A DNA stretch of 64,000 bases from Minisyncoccota bacterium (lineage in GTDB: Bacteria > Patescibacteriota > Minisyncoccia > Phycocordibacterales > CAIJYI01), in the NCBI GenBank assembly GCA_023229825.1, contig JALNYN010000001.1, forward strand, positions 1 through 64,000. Reading direction: 5' to 3'. The notes under the pieces were generated by a model. That model saw nothing but the letters and a program-made list of their open reading frames with translations. It made no database searches and was not told where the DNA came from. Of the stretch, positions 32,968 to 40,850 are shown piece after piece. Every line of letters begins with the position of its first letter. The stretch's first letter is position 1. Position numbers and translations under genes: made by a program.

Positions 32968-35900
32968 ATGTACAAAAAGTTTTTGGAAAGCCCCATTCAC
33001 CACAAGATTATTTTTGCAACCATCGCTTTGGTGGTACTTTTGCTCCTCACTTTTGCGGGAATTTTTTATGCAAAAAAAGCGTTTACCTACCCCGCGCCTT
33101 CTTTCCCGAATTATTTTCGCATGCCGACCGACCCGTCGCACATGAGAGGAGAAACAGACGGAACCGGAACACATTTTGCGATTACCGACAGCGAATATCT
33201 GAACATTACGCTTGATAGTACAGAAACCGTTGATATGCGCCTCACTTCAATTCCGAAAGTGATCACGATGATGTTTGAGGCAACCACCACCGCAACCCGT
33301 TCGGCAAGCTCAGGGCAAGCAACCGCTCAAATCACGCTCTCCGGCTTGGCATCAAACACAACCTACTACAAATACGAAGACGATTATCACCATCTCGCAC
33401 AATTCACTTCCGACAACAACGGAGCGTATACGTATACGCAAGATATTTCCGTTCAACATTTCGTCTTCATTCAAACCGTAAAAAGCACAAAATTCATCGT
33501 GGACAACATCACAGGGGGCGACTGTTCAACGATTGGAACTTGGAACGCGGGAACCAAAACATGTACGCTCACCCAAGACCTCACTGAAACCGTGCAAATA
33601 GACAGCGATGGCGTTACTTTTGACGGCAACGGACATAAAATAACGATAACGCCGGATTATACCGCCAATGGAGTATATATTTCCGGAAAAGCAAGTACGA
33701 CAGTAAAGAATCTTACCGTCAACGGCGCCTATGAGGGTATTTTTCTTTTTCTAAACAGCGGTGTCCGTGTTTCAAAAAATACTTTTACCGGTAATATGGA
33801 CGGTATCTATCTCCGGTTCGGCGGCGATAACGCGATCAAAAGCAATGTCGTTAGCGATAATTATCGTAACGGAATTACCGTTTACGATTCAACCAACAAC
33901 CAAATTCTTGAAAATACGGCGATGGGAAATAATTATTCCGATTTCAATATCCAAGAAGATTATATCGGTTCCGCCATATGCGACAATATCATAACCGGCA
34001 ACATCGGATTCGGCGGTCGTCCCATCGGTTTCTTCAATTCTCCAACGACATTAAACGGCGGTACATTTTCAGAGCTTATCCTCTGCGATGCCGACAGCTC
34101 TGACATAAGAAATGTGACGATTAAAAGCTCTGACAATGGCTTTGGTGGCGGTGGTTTGCTCGCGTTTTATACTGACCATGCAAATTTCAACAATAGTACA
34201 TCCAACGACAATATTCACGGCGTGCATTTACACAAATCTCATTCAAACATTTTTGAGAACGTTACCGTAATGCATGACGGTTACAATGTTTTGCTTGATA
34301 ATTCCAACTCAAATATTCTAAAAAATATTTCTGCGGGCAGTGACGGATTCATTCAATTCACATTGGCGAATGATAACGAATTGGACGGAGCCACAATTGA
34401 TGAATCAGCCGGCATTGGCTTTTATTACCAGAGTAATTCCAATCGCCTTCATAATTTCACCTTTCCCGACCAATGCCAAATATATACCGACAATAGAGGG
34501 AGTACCGGCAATTTGATTTACAACAACAATTTTATCGGTGGGCAGTGTCAAATAACGGGAATGACCGGAAACTCTTTCAACCTCCCGAAACCGATTGGCG
34601 GGAATTACTGGAGCGATTATGATACACCCGCGGAAGGATGCAGTGATGTGGACAGCGACGGCTTTTGTGATGCGCCGTATGTTTTTGTCGGCGCGCAAGA
34701 CAATCTTCCGTGGACGAGACAGGATGGGTGGAAAGTCACGGTTGATATCGGACAAGCCGCCTCTGATTTGGCGAAACTTGTGGTTGACGGGCAATATCTT
34801 GGAGACGGCAATACGTGGGGCGGCAAAGGATGGGATCCCAATCAAGCTAAATATGTCACGCCGAGTGAGATTTTTGCCGGATATCATTTTTGGAATAATG
34901 CTATTTCGGTAAGAGCAATTGATTTTGGAGCGGGAGTTGATTGTTCCGGACTGGTGCAGTGGTCATTCAACCGGTCGTTCGACCCCAATAAGAGTTTGTT
35001 GAAAAATGTGATTCGTTATGACAACGCCGACGGTCAATTCAGGAATAACTCAGTTCCTCTCACTGAATTAGAACTTCGTCCGGGCGATTTGCTGTTTCTT
35101 GATAAAAACCTCAACGGCGTTAGGGATCATGTCGGGATGTTTGTGGGCGGTAACGCGGCGTCAGATGTGGTAGAATCGCATTCCCCGATACGTGGCATCA
35201 TATCCTCTAGTAAAATTGAATTTAAAACAAGAGATGGGTTTATAGAAAATCAAAGCATTAGACGAGTAGTTATTAGTCCCACGATAGCCGGACAGATTAA
35301 TGCTGGTTCTCCGATTGATCTTACTGTGACCGATCCGGAAGGATTCACACTTACTCCCGAAACAGCAATTCAAACAGACGATGAGCTCCTCCGCGAAGTG
35401 CCGGGAGAACTTTACTATACGGAAAATGTTCTCGGATCAGACGGGCATCCGGAGGATATTATTTATTGGCCGGTTCAAAAAAACGGGGATTATCTCATTA
35501 CGGTTACGGCCGAGCCCGATGCGGCGCCAACCGAAACCTTTGATTTGACTTTTATTTCCGGGACTGGCTCTACCACGATAGTAGCATCAAATATTCCAAT
35601 CTCAGAAATACCTGCTCAATCTTACATAATCAGGTCTTCGGACGGCAATTTTGAAAAAGTTATTCCGGCAAAAATAAAAATCAAACCTGAAACGATGAAT
35701 CTTGCGAGTGGCGGAATCATTACCGTTGCACTCCAGTTTGACCCCGGTTTCGGTGTCGTGGTACATGATATCGCCACTTCCACCCTCCGGCTCGCAGGTG
35801 CACGGCCGATACGAACCGCTATTGAAGTGGAGGAAAAGATACCGCCGCCTAAGAACGAAAAGACAAGCAAAAAACAAAAAGACCATGGAGAATATGAGGA

Positions 35901-36150
35901 TGATGAAGAAATGGAAGTTTTGACTTTGGTCGCGAAGTTCCGCACGAAAGATTTGACCGGCGTTTCCGTCGGCAAGAAAGTTCCACTCGTGCTGACAGCC
36001 CGGCTCTCTGGTGGTATGAAGGCTGAAGGAACCGATACGGTTGAAATAATAAGCAAAGGCGCATTTTCAGTCTTATCTGATGCGTTTACGCAGCTTGCCG
36101 GCGTTTTGACGGCCACCCGGAAATTATTCGCTCAATTGCCAGGATTATAA
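32968..36150 (+). CDS. Anchored beta-helix / NlpC-P60 fusion surface protein
   Basis: 1060 residues. An N-terminal anchor (about 14-37) is followed by a beta-sandwich, then a NosD-type parallel beta-helix (about 180-570) with N/G-rich turns. An NlpC/P60-like cysteine peptidase domain (about 590-760) has the nucleophile motif GVDCSGLVQWSF and the His motif DHVGMFVGG. Further beta domains and a Lys/Glu hinge follow (PPPKNEKTSKKQK). NlpC/P60 enzymes usually cut peptidoglycan stems, so this may be a wall hydrolase displayed on a stalk, acting on self or neighbour. The insertion RSASSGQA is encoded by a common repeat. TATAAT is at 32928-32933. The next gene follows after 3 nt. Confidence 0.78.
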   Translation: MYKKFLESPIHHKIIFATIALVVLLLLTFAGIFYAKKAFTYPAPSFPNYFRMPTDPSHMRGETDGTGTHFAITDSEYLNITLDSTETVDMRLTSIPKVITMMFEATTTATRSASSGQATAQITLSGLASNTTYYKYEDDYHHLAQFTSDNNGAYTYTQDISVQHFVFIQTVKSTKFIVDNITGGDCSTIGTWNAGTKTCTLTQDLTETVQIDSDGVTFDGNGHKITITPDYTANGVYISGKASTTVKNLTVNGAYEGIFLFLNSGVRVSKNTFTGNMDGIYLRFGGDNAIKSNVVSDNYRNGITVYDSTNNQILENTAMGNNYSDFNIQEDYIGSAICDNIITGNIGFGGRPIGFFNSPTTLNGGTFSELILCDADSSDIRNVTIKSSDNGFGGGGLLAFYTDHANFNNSTSNDNIHGVHLHKSHSNIFENVTVMHDGYNVLLDNSNSNILKNISAGSDGFIQFTLANDNELDGATIDESAGIGFYYQSNSNRLHNFTFPDQCQIYTDNRGSTGNLIYNNNFIGGQCQITGMTGNSFNLPKPIGGNYWSDYDTPAEGCSDVDSDGFCDAPYVFVGAQDNLPWTRQDGWKVTVDIGQAASDLAKLVVDGQYLGDGNTWGGKGWDPNQAKYVTPSEIFAGYHFWNNAISVRAIDFGAGVDCSGLVQWSFNRSFDPNKSLLKNVIRYDNADGQFRNNSVPLTELELRPGDLLFLDKNLNGVRDHVGMFVGGNAASDVVESHSPIRGIISSSKIEFKTRDGFIENQSIRRVVISPTIAGQINAGSPIDLTVTDPEGFTLTPETAIQTDDELLREVPGELYYTENVLGSDGHPEDIIYWPVQKNGDYLITVTAEPDAAPTETFDLTFISGTGSTTIVASNIPISEIPAQSYIIRSSDGNFEKVIPAKIKIKPETMNLASGGIITVALQFDPGFGVVVHDIATSTLRLAGARPIRTAIEVEEKIPPPKNEKTSKKQKDHGEYEDDEEMEVLTLVAKFRTKDLTGVSVGKKVPLVLTARLSGGMKAEGTDTVEIISKGAFSVLSDAFTQLAGVLTATRKLFAQLPGL

Positions 36151-36153
36151 AAT

Positions 36154-36759
36154 ATGTTCACCAAAAGAAAAACTTTTTTTCTGCTATTCGCTCTTTTTGC
36201 GGCCACATTTATCGTCCTTGCTTATTGGTTTTTCATCATTAAAAAACCTGTTCAATTGCAACAAAAAAAGGGAGATGAGCCAAGACTTGAACAAGGTATC
36301 CCACTGCCGTCAAACGAACCGGCTACCGTACCGCTACCGCCCGTCTACGCAACAACATCGTCGGAAATAAAACTTTATCGCAACGAAAAATGGGGATTTG
36401 TGTTTGAGTATCCAAACGATTGGATTGTGAAAGAAAATACCTTCGGAAGCCATTACAGTAAATTTAACCTCGTGGTAAATCCTGGATTGGTACGGAGCTC
36501 TAATTTCACGATTTCATTAAATATCGTTTTGCCGGAATTTCCGGATCGCAGTTTCGAGAATATAGAAAAAATTACCACTAGTGTAGTTGTTGCCGGTGTC
36601 CCCGGGATTAAGTATCAATACGAGTTTGAGGGTAGCCAAGAAACAGCCATTATTGTACCTCTTAGAGATTATAAGTTAATTTTAGGCATGGATAATAAAC
36701 AGTATGAAGATGAATTTGCTTCATTTCTCGCTTCGTTCAAGTTCACCGGTATCCAGTGA
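36154..36759 (+). CDS. Anchored PsbP/Mog1-like domain protein
   Basis: 201 residues with an N-terminal membrane segment (about 8-27), a Pro/Gln-rich linker and a domain beginning YRNEKWGFVFEYPNDW and ending FASFLASFKF. The Y.N..WGF.FEYP..W signature is shared by PsbP/Mog1-like domains in many exported bacterial proteins of unknown role. The 3-nt gap after the NlpC/P60 fusion indicates one operon. Its stop overlaps a short following frame. A damaged paralogue lies at 36915-37461. Confidence 0.7.
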   Translation: MFTKRKTFFLLFALFAATFIVLAYWFFIIKKPVQLQQKKGDEPRLEQGIPLPSNEPATVPLPPVYATTSSEIKLYRNEKWGFVFEYPNDWIVKENTFGSHYSKFNLVVNPGLVRSSNFTISLNIVLPEFPDRSFENIEKITTSVVVAGVPGIKYQYEFEGSQETAIIVPLRDYKLILGMDNKQYEDEFASFLASFKFTGIQ

Positions 36760-36896
36760 AATTTGACCGGAGCGCGATTATTCCGACGATTCCTCCGAAA
36801 GGAACGACGGCAACGATGACCATAGAAGGAAATATCCCACATCAAGGGAAAACGCTTTCTTTTGAAGGACAAGATGTTATTAAAGTAATCCGCTGA
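36756..36896 (+). pseudogene. Short beta-domain fragment
   Basis: GTG frame overlapping the upstream stop codes for 46 residues (ending GQDVIKVIR) with an Ig-like segment KGTTATMTIEGNIPHQGK. It has no signal sequence or anchor. It could be a leftover C-terminus of a larger exported protein or a translationally coupled small protein. Confidence 0.35.
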
Positions 36897-36914
36897 ACAT
36901 AAAATTATAAAAAA

Positions 36915-37461
36915 ACAATCCTAATTTTCTCTATTATTGTTCTAGCTACAATTCTTACAGTCAGTTTATTATTTCTTTCTTTCTACTAAGAAGGTCGTTT
37001 CTCATGTGCAAATTTCTAACGAGAATTTATCAGTAAATATTATTAAAGCAAGTTCTAGTCCAAAAAGCACTGAAAAGCATACAAAAACCTATCGCAACGA
37101 AGAGTGGGGTTTTGAGTTTGAGTATCCGGACGATTGGGAAGTGAAGGAGAATATTTTTGAAAGTTATTACAGTAAATTTTATGTCGTGATTAATCCGCTT
37201 TATACTCGCAGTTCGACCCATACAATTATAGTAAACGTTGTAAAACCTGAATTTCCAGAAAAAACTTTCAAAGGATTCAAAGGAAAGGAAATCTTAATCA
37301 ATAAAATTAAGGGGGTTAGGTATGAATATGGTTCAGAAAATTCGCGAGAAATAGCAATTGTTTTGCCGTTGGGACTTAATAAAATTATATTGGGAACTAT
37401 TGATTTAAAATATGAACAGGAGTATGAGAAATTTCTTACCACCTTTAAATTTATAAAATAA
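36915..37461 (+). pseudogene. Frameshifted paralogue of the PsbP-like protein
   Basis: The anchor-like segment (KKTILIFSIIVLATILTV) is in frame 0 and stops at 36987. The body (from about 36988; YRNEEWGFEFEYPDDW to FLTTFKF) is in frame 1. No ATG precedes the anchor. The shift lies in a T-rich run (36961-36986). A GTG at 37006 could still express the body without an anchor. A terminator follows, so the transcript probably persists. Confidence 0.6.
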
Positions 37462-37474
37462 TTTAAGGTGTATA

Positions 37475-37514
37475 AATAACGACCCTGCAAAAAACAGGGT
37501 CGTTATTTTTTTAT
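37475..37514 (+). terminator. Terminator of the surface-protein operon
   Basis: AATAACGACCCTG / CAGGGTCGTTATT followed by a T-run. Confidence 0.85.
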
Positions 37515-37591
37515 GTCAACGGAAAACTTTTTTGACTAAAAAAACCAGACAGGAAGTCAAGGAATATCCTAATTAACCCTGTATCATCTTT

Positions 37592-37620
37592 TTGCAAAAT
37601 TCATGATCGGTAAGTATACT
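37592..37620 (+). promoter_or_regulatory. Promoter of the 6S-like RNA
   Basis: TTGCAA, 17-nt spacer, TATACT. The predicted +1 (about 37627) coincides with the first base of the outer RNA stem. Confidence 0.75.
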
Positions 37621-37626
37621 GTACTT

Positions 37627-37774
37627 GAGTCGCTCTATAATTCTTAGGTTAAATTATAAGAGAAGGGAATCTGACTCGAGACACATCGTGGTGTGCCACG
37701 GAAGATACCCACCTAGCATAAGGCTAAGAATTTCTCTGCGACTCAAAAAGGCCCCTTTTAAGGGGTCTTTTTTT
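37627..37774 (+). ncRNA. ssrS: 6S-like RNA
   Basis: A stable transcript can be read from a strong promoter to a terminator (37748-37774). The RNA folds as a long rod: outer stem GAGTCGC/GCGACTC (37627-37633 with 37738-37744), AATTCTTAG/CTAAGAATT, an open central bubble, then GGGAATCT/AGATACCC and an apical GTGG/CCAC hairpin. The closing stem, central bubble and apical arm mimic the open promoter shape of 6S RNA, and the 3' motif CCACGG..ATACCCACCT is like that of 6S RNAs of other phyla. At about 118 nt before the terminator it is shorter than the usual 160-200 nt. It would bind RNA polymerase holoenzyme. Alternative: an unrelated structured RNA. Confidence 0.5.
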
Positions 37775-37834
37775 ACATGCTTAGGTTTCATTGGGAAAAA
37801 GGATACTTTCCTTGTATAATGGATTAATATCTTC

Positions 37835-38254
37835 ATGATACGAAAACTGTATTCAATTTTCCTTCTCATTCTGATAACGGCCATTTGCGTCCTGAATTTT
37901 TATGCGTATCGTTTTCACTGGTACTGGGAGTTTTGGTGGTTTGATATCGTTATGCATACTCTCGGAGGCATGTGGGTGGCTTCCGCCGCTCTTTGGCTTC
38001 GATATTTTCGTAATAAAGACAGAGAGCAGGCAGTATTGCGTAAAAAATTCGTTTTATTTTTTTCCGTTTTTTCCGTTTATGTTATCGGCATCGGGTGGGA
38101 ACTTTTTGAATTCAGTTTGGATAGGTTCATAACTTTTAAAATTCACGATGCCGCCAATACCGCAAGCGATCTCTTTTTCGATGGAGTGGGCGGCCTTTTC
38201 GCTGTATTTCTTTTCTTCGCGGTGTATAATAAATATATGAAAATGGAAAATTGA
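37835..38254 (+). CDS. 4-TM inner membrane protein (YjdF/DUF2238-like)
   Basis: 139 residues, four membrane segments (about 5-24, 33-57, 70-90, 110-133). Polar residues lie inside the segments: FDIVMHTLGGMWVA, IGWELFEF and TASDLFFDGVGG. The His-x3-GG, W-E-x-x-E and DL..DG pattern resembles the YjdF/DUF2238 membrane family, function unknown. TATAAT lies 14 nt upstream of the ATG, so the leader is very short. Single gene. Confidence 0.6.
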   Translation: MIRKLYSIFLLILITAICVLNFYAYRFHWYWEFWWFDIVMHTLGGMWVASAALWLRYFRNKDREQAVLRKKFVLFFSVFSVYVIGIGWELFEFSLDRFITFKIHDAANTASDLFFDGVGGLFAVFLFFAVYNKYMKMEN

Positions 38255-38324
38255 AAATGGAAAAATAACGGATTTTCAATACTTATCTATTCTCTATTTT
38301 CAATTCTCAATTATCTAATATTTT

Positions 38325-39686
38325 ATGAAAGCGAAACTTACATTTGCCGGAGGAACGGGCGGTCCGACGGGGGCCAATTTTTTGTTTGAAACATCGGATA
38401 AAAAAATACTCATCGACTGCGGTCTGACACAAGGAGACGAATCAGCGGAAGATCTGAATCGCGAAATGTTCCCATTCGATCCCGGGGCGATCGATATTCT
38501 TTTTGTCACCCATGCCCATATTGATCATATCGGAAGAATTCCATTTCTTATAAAGAACGGATTTCGCGGAAAGATCTATTCCACTCCGCCGACTCGGGAT
38601 CTCGCAGAGCCGATGCTTGATGATACGCTGTCGCTCATGATCCACGAGGAGAGGAAAAAAGGAACGGAGCCGCTCTATGATGCGGTAGATATACGGCAAG
38701 CGCTTTCGCTTTGGACGGGAATAGAATACCGAAAGGAAATTCCGGTTTCTGACGATCTCTCGGTCGTTTTCCATGATGCCGGTCATGTGCTCGGATCGGC
38801 AATGATCGAAGTTCGATATGGAAAAAAGAAAATGCTTTTTACCGGAGATCTGGGTAATTCTCCCTCATCGATACTTCGCGATACCGAATATGTCCCCGAT
38901 ATTGATTATGTGCTGATGGAGAGCGTGTATGGGGATCGCGAGCATGAACACAGAGATGAAAGGAGGGATCTGCTTGAAGATGTTGTAAAAGAATCGGTAA
39001 AAAAGAAAGGGGTTTTACTGATCCCCGTTTTTTCTCTCGAAAGAACGCAGGATATTTTATTTGAGATCAATGAACTGGTGGAAAGCGGAAAAATTCCCGC
39101 CGTGCCGGTGTTTCTTGATTCTCCGCTCGGTATCAAGATAACGGAAATTTATAAGAAGAACAAAAAATATTTCAACGCAAGCGCGCAGGCGATCATTCAG
39201 GGAGGAGATGACATTTTTCAATTTCCGAAACTTCATTTCACTGCGGATGTCGAGGATTCCAAAGCTATTCGCGGCGTTCATCCTCCAAAGATCATTTTGG
39301 CGGGTTCCGGCATGTCGAACGGAGGACGAATATTGCATCATGAAAAAGAGTATTTATCCGACCCGAAAACTACGCTGCTCTTCGTGGGTTATCAGGCGGT
39401 CGGGACCCCCGGAAGACTTTTGGAGAATGGAGAAAAGACCGTCCGTATCATGGGCGAAGAAATAAAAGTGCGCGCACACACCGCAACGATCCACGGCTAC
39501 TCGGCTCATCGAGATATGAATGGCTTGTTCGATTTTGTCGATCAAATGAGCGATACAGTGCAAAAAGTTTTCGTAGTGATGGGCGAACCGAAAGCGGCGA
39601 CGTTTTTATCGCAAAGGATACATGATTATCTCGGTTTGGACGCGGTGGTGCCGAGATTGGGGGAAAGTATTGAGCTGGAATTTTAA
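38325..39686 (+). CDS. Beta-CASP metallo-beta-lactamase-fold RNase
   Basis: 453 residues. Two-zinc hydrolase of the CPSF73/RNase J group. Motif 2 is HAHIDHIG (about residues 63-70). Motif 3 His is in HDAGHVLGSAMIEV, motif 4 Asp in LFTGDLGN, and the beta-CASP motifs A (VLMESVYGDR), B (GVHPPKIILAGSGMSNGG) and C (IHGYSAHRDM) are present. Probable role: endo- or 5'-exonucleolytic RNA processing in the cytoplasm. The full KH domain of archaeal CPSFs is absent. Repeat-bounded four-helix-bundle gene follows. Confidence 0.9.
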   Translation: MKAKLTFAGGTGGPTGANFLFETSDKKILIDCGLTQGDESAEDLNREMFPFDPGAIDILFVTHAHIDHIGRIPFLIKNGFRGKIYSTPPTRDLAEPMLDDTLSLMIHEERKKGTEPLYDAVDIRQALSLWTGIEYRKEIPVSDDLSVVFHDAGHVLGSAMIEVRYGKKKMLFTGDLGNSPSSILRDTEYVPDIDYVLMESVYGDREHEHRDERRDLLEDVVKESVKKKGVLLIPVFSLERTQDILFEINELVESGKIPAVPVFLDSPLGIKITEIYKKNKKYFNASAQAIIQGGDDIFQFPKLHFTADVEDSKAIRGVHPPKIILAGSGMSNGGRILHHEKEYLSDPKTTLLFVGYQAVGTPGRLLENGEKTVRIMGEEIKVRAHTATIHGYSAHRDMNGLFDFVDQMSDTVQKVFVVMGEPKAATFLSQRIHDYLGLDAVVPRLGESIELEF

Positions 39687-39688
39687 AC

Positions 39689-39753
39689 GAGGTTTTAGGT
39701 GCTAGGTTTTAGGTGTTAGCTTGACGACGACAAGTAGTAAAATTAAAAGCTAA
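39689..39753. repeat. TTTTAGGTGTTAG repeat, left end of the four-helix-bundle unit
   Basis: 31-bp stretch starting GAGGTTTTAGGTGCTAGG whose inverse (29 of 31 identical by eye) is at 40178-40209. Confidence 0.75.
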
Positions 39754-39772
39754 CGGCCGACAATTGAATATT

Positions 39773-40165
39773 ATGATAGAAACAAAACCAATTCATTCAT
39801 ATAGGGATTTGACTGTGTGGCAGCGCTCCATGCAATTAGTTCTTGTCATTTATCAAATTACAGAAAAGTTTCCCAAGGAAGAAATTTATGGCCTCACATC
39901 TCAAATGAGAAGATCCGCCGTGTCGATACCGTCGAATATTGCGGAAGGACGATTTAGAAATACAAGAAAAGATTTCGCACAGTTTCTGCGAATTGCGTAT
40001 GGTTCTGGCGCTGAGCTTGATACACAGATAGAAATAGCAAGCCAATTACAAAAAACAAAAGACCTTGATTATCAAGAAGCGAGACAGTTACTTACTGAAG
40101 TATTAAAAATGCTAAACGCGCTGATCGCAAAAATATCCAAACCTGTTTCCGGTAGAAAACTTTGA
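39773..40165 (+). CDS. Four-helix-bundle protein (23S rRNA IVP / Avd-like family)
   Basis: 130 residues from ATG 39773 (a TTG 9 nt upstream is less likely). The family signature is complete: YRDLTVWQRSMQL, EIYGLTSQMRRSAVSIPSNIAEG, and FLRIAYGSGAELDTQIEIA. The family is known from intervening sequences of 23S rRNA genes and, in the Avd subgroup, from diversity-generating retroelements. No reverse transcriptase or rRNA is near here. The protein is basic and likely binds nucleic acid as a pentamer; its job in free-standing form is unclear. Terminal-inverted-repeat-like sequences enclose it. Confidence 0.88.
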   Translation: MIETKPIHSYRDLTVWQRSMQLVLVIYQITEKFPKEEIYGLTSQMRRSAVSIPSNIAEGRFRNTRKDFAQFLRIAYGSGAELDTQIEIASQLQKTKDLDYQEARQLLTEVLKMLNALIAKISKPVSGRKL

Positions 40166-40177
40166 TAGTTGCGTTAA

Positions 40178-40209
40178 ACTAACACCTAAAACCTAACAGC
40201 TAAAACCTC
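40178..40209. repeat. TTTTAGGTGTTAG repeat, right end of the four-helix-bundle unit
   Basis: CTAACACCTAAAACCTAACA.. AAAACCTC, the inverse of 39689-39719. Confidence 0.75.
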
Positions 40210-40217
40210 TTAAAAAC

Positions 40218-40829
40218 ATGAAACACTCATACAACAAAATTAAGCTCTGCGTTGCCGGTGCGGCGGCGACAGGACACTGCGGGCAGGGTGCCATGGAAAT
40301 GGCGGAGAAACTCGGCCGCGAGATCGCCAAGCACGGCGCGGCTATCGTTACCGGAGCGACCACCGGATTCCCTCTGTGGGCTGCTATGGGGGCAAAGGAG
40401 GCCGGAGGGCTTTCGATCGGTCTTTCTCCCGCATCAAGCGAAAAGGAACACGTTGAGGCGTATCGCTTGCCGCTCGACTATATGGATGTCGTGGTATATA
40501 CGGGATTCGGATATTCCGGACGAAACCTTTTGCTTACGCGATCATCCGATGCGGTTTTTGTCGGTTGCGGAAGGATCGGTACCATCAATGAATTTACTGT
40601 CGCTTATGAGGACGGGAAACCCGTCGGAGTGCTTGAAGGCGGCTGGATGACGGACGAAGTGATAAAATTCATCATGAACGAAAGCCATCGCACGAATAAA
40701 AATATCGTATTCGATTCGGACCCGAAACGCTTGGTGGAAAAAGTTATCGACATGGTACAGAAAAACAAATCCCATAATTTGGTATATAATAATGGGGTGC
40801 ACCCGTCTCCGTATAAGGAAATACTTTAA
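40218..40829 (+). CDS. LOG/SLOG-fold nucleotide-binding protein
   Basis: 203 residues, Rossmann-like. KLCVAGAAATGHCG near the N-terminus is the phosphate-binding turn. GAAIVTGATTGFPLWAAMGA and the LOG-type motif GCGRIGTINEF (in place of PGGxGTxxE) follow. Members include cytokinin-releasing LOG phosphoribohydrolases, DprA-like and TIGR00725-like proteins. With the altered PGG motif, an enzymatic role on nucleotides or a ligand-binding role are both possible. It starts 8 nt after the repeat. The next gene follows at 21 nt. Confidence 0.75.
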   Translation: MKHSYNKIKLCVAGAAATGHCGQGAMEMAEKLGREIAKHGAAIVTGATTGFPLWAAMGAKEAGGLSIGLSPASSEKEHVEAYRLPLDYMDVVVYTGFGYSGRNLLLTRSSDAVFVGCGRIGTINEFTVAYEDGKPVGVLEGGWMTDEVIKFIMNESHRTNKNIVFDSDPKRLVEKVIDMVQKNKSHNLVYNNGVHPSPYKEIL

Positions 40830-40850
40830 ACACGGCGCACAAACCTATTC

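Noticed and set aside
37627..37744. Structured RNA considered as tmRNA or RNase P RNA
   Set aside because: No tRNA-like ends with CCA, no tag frame, and too short; no P4-type conserved core seen.
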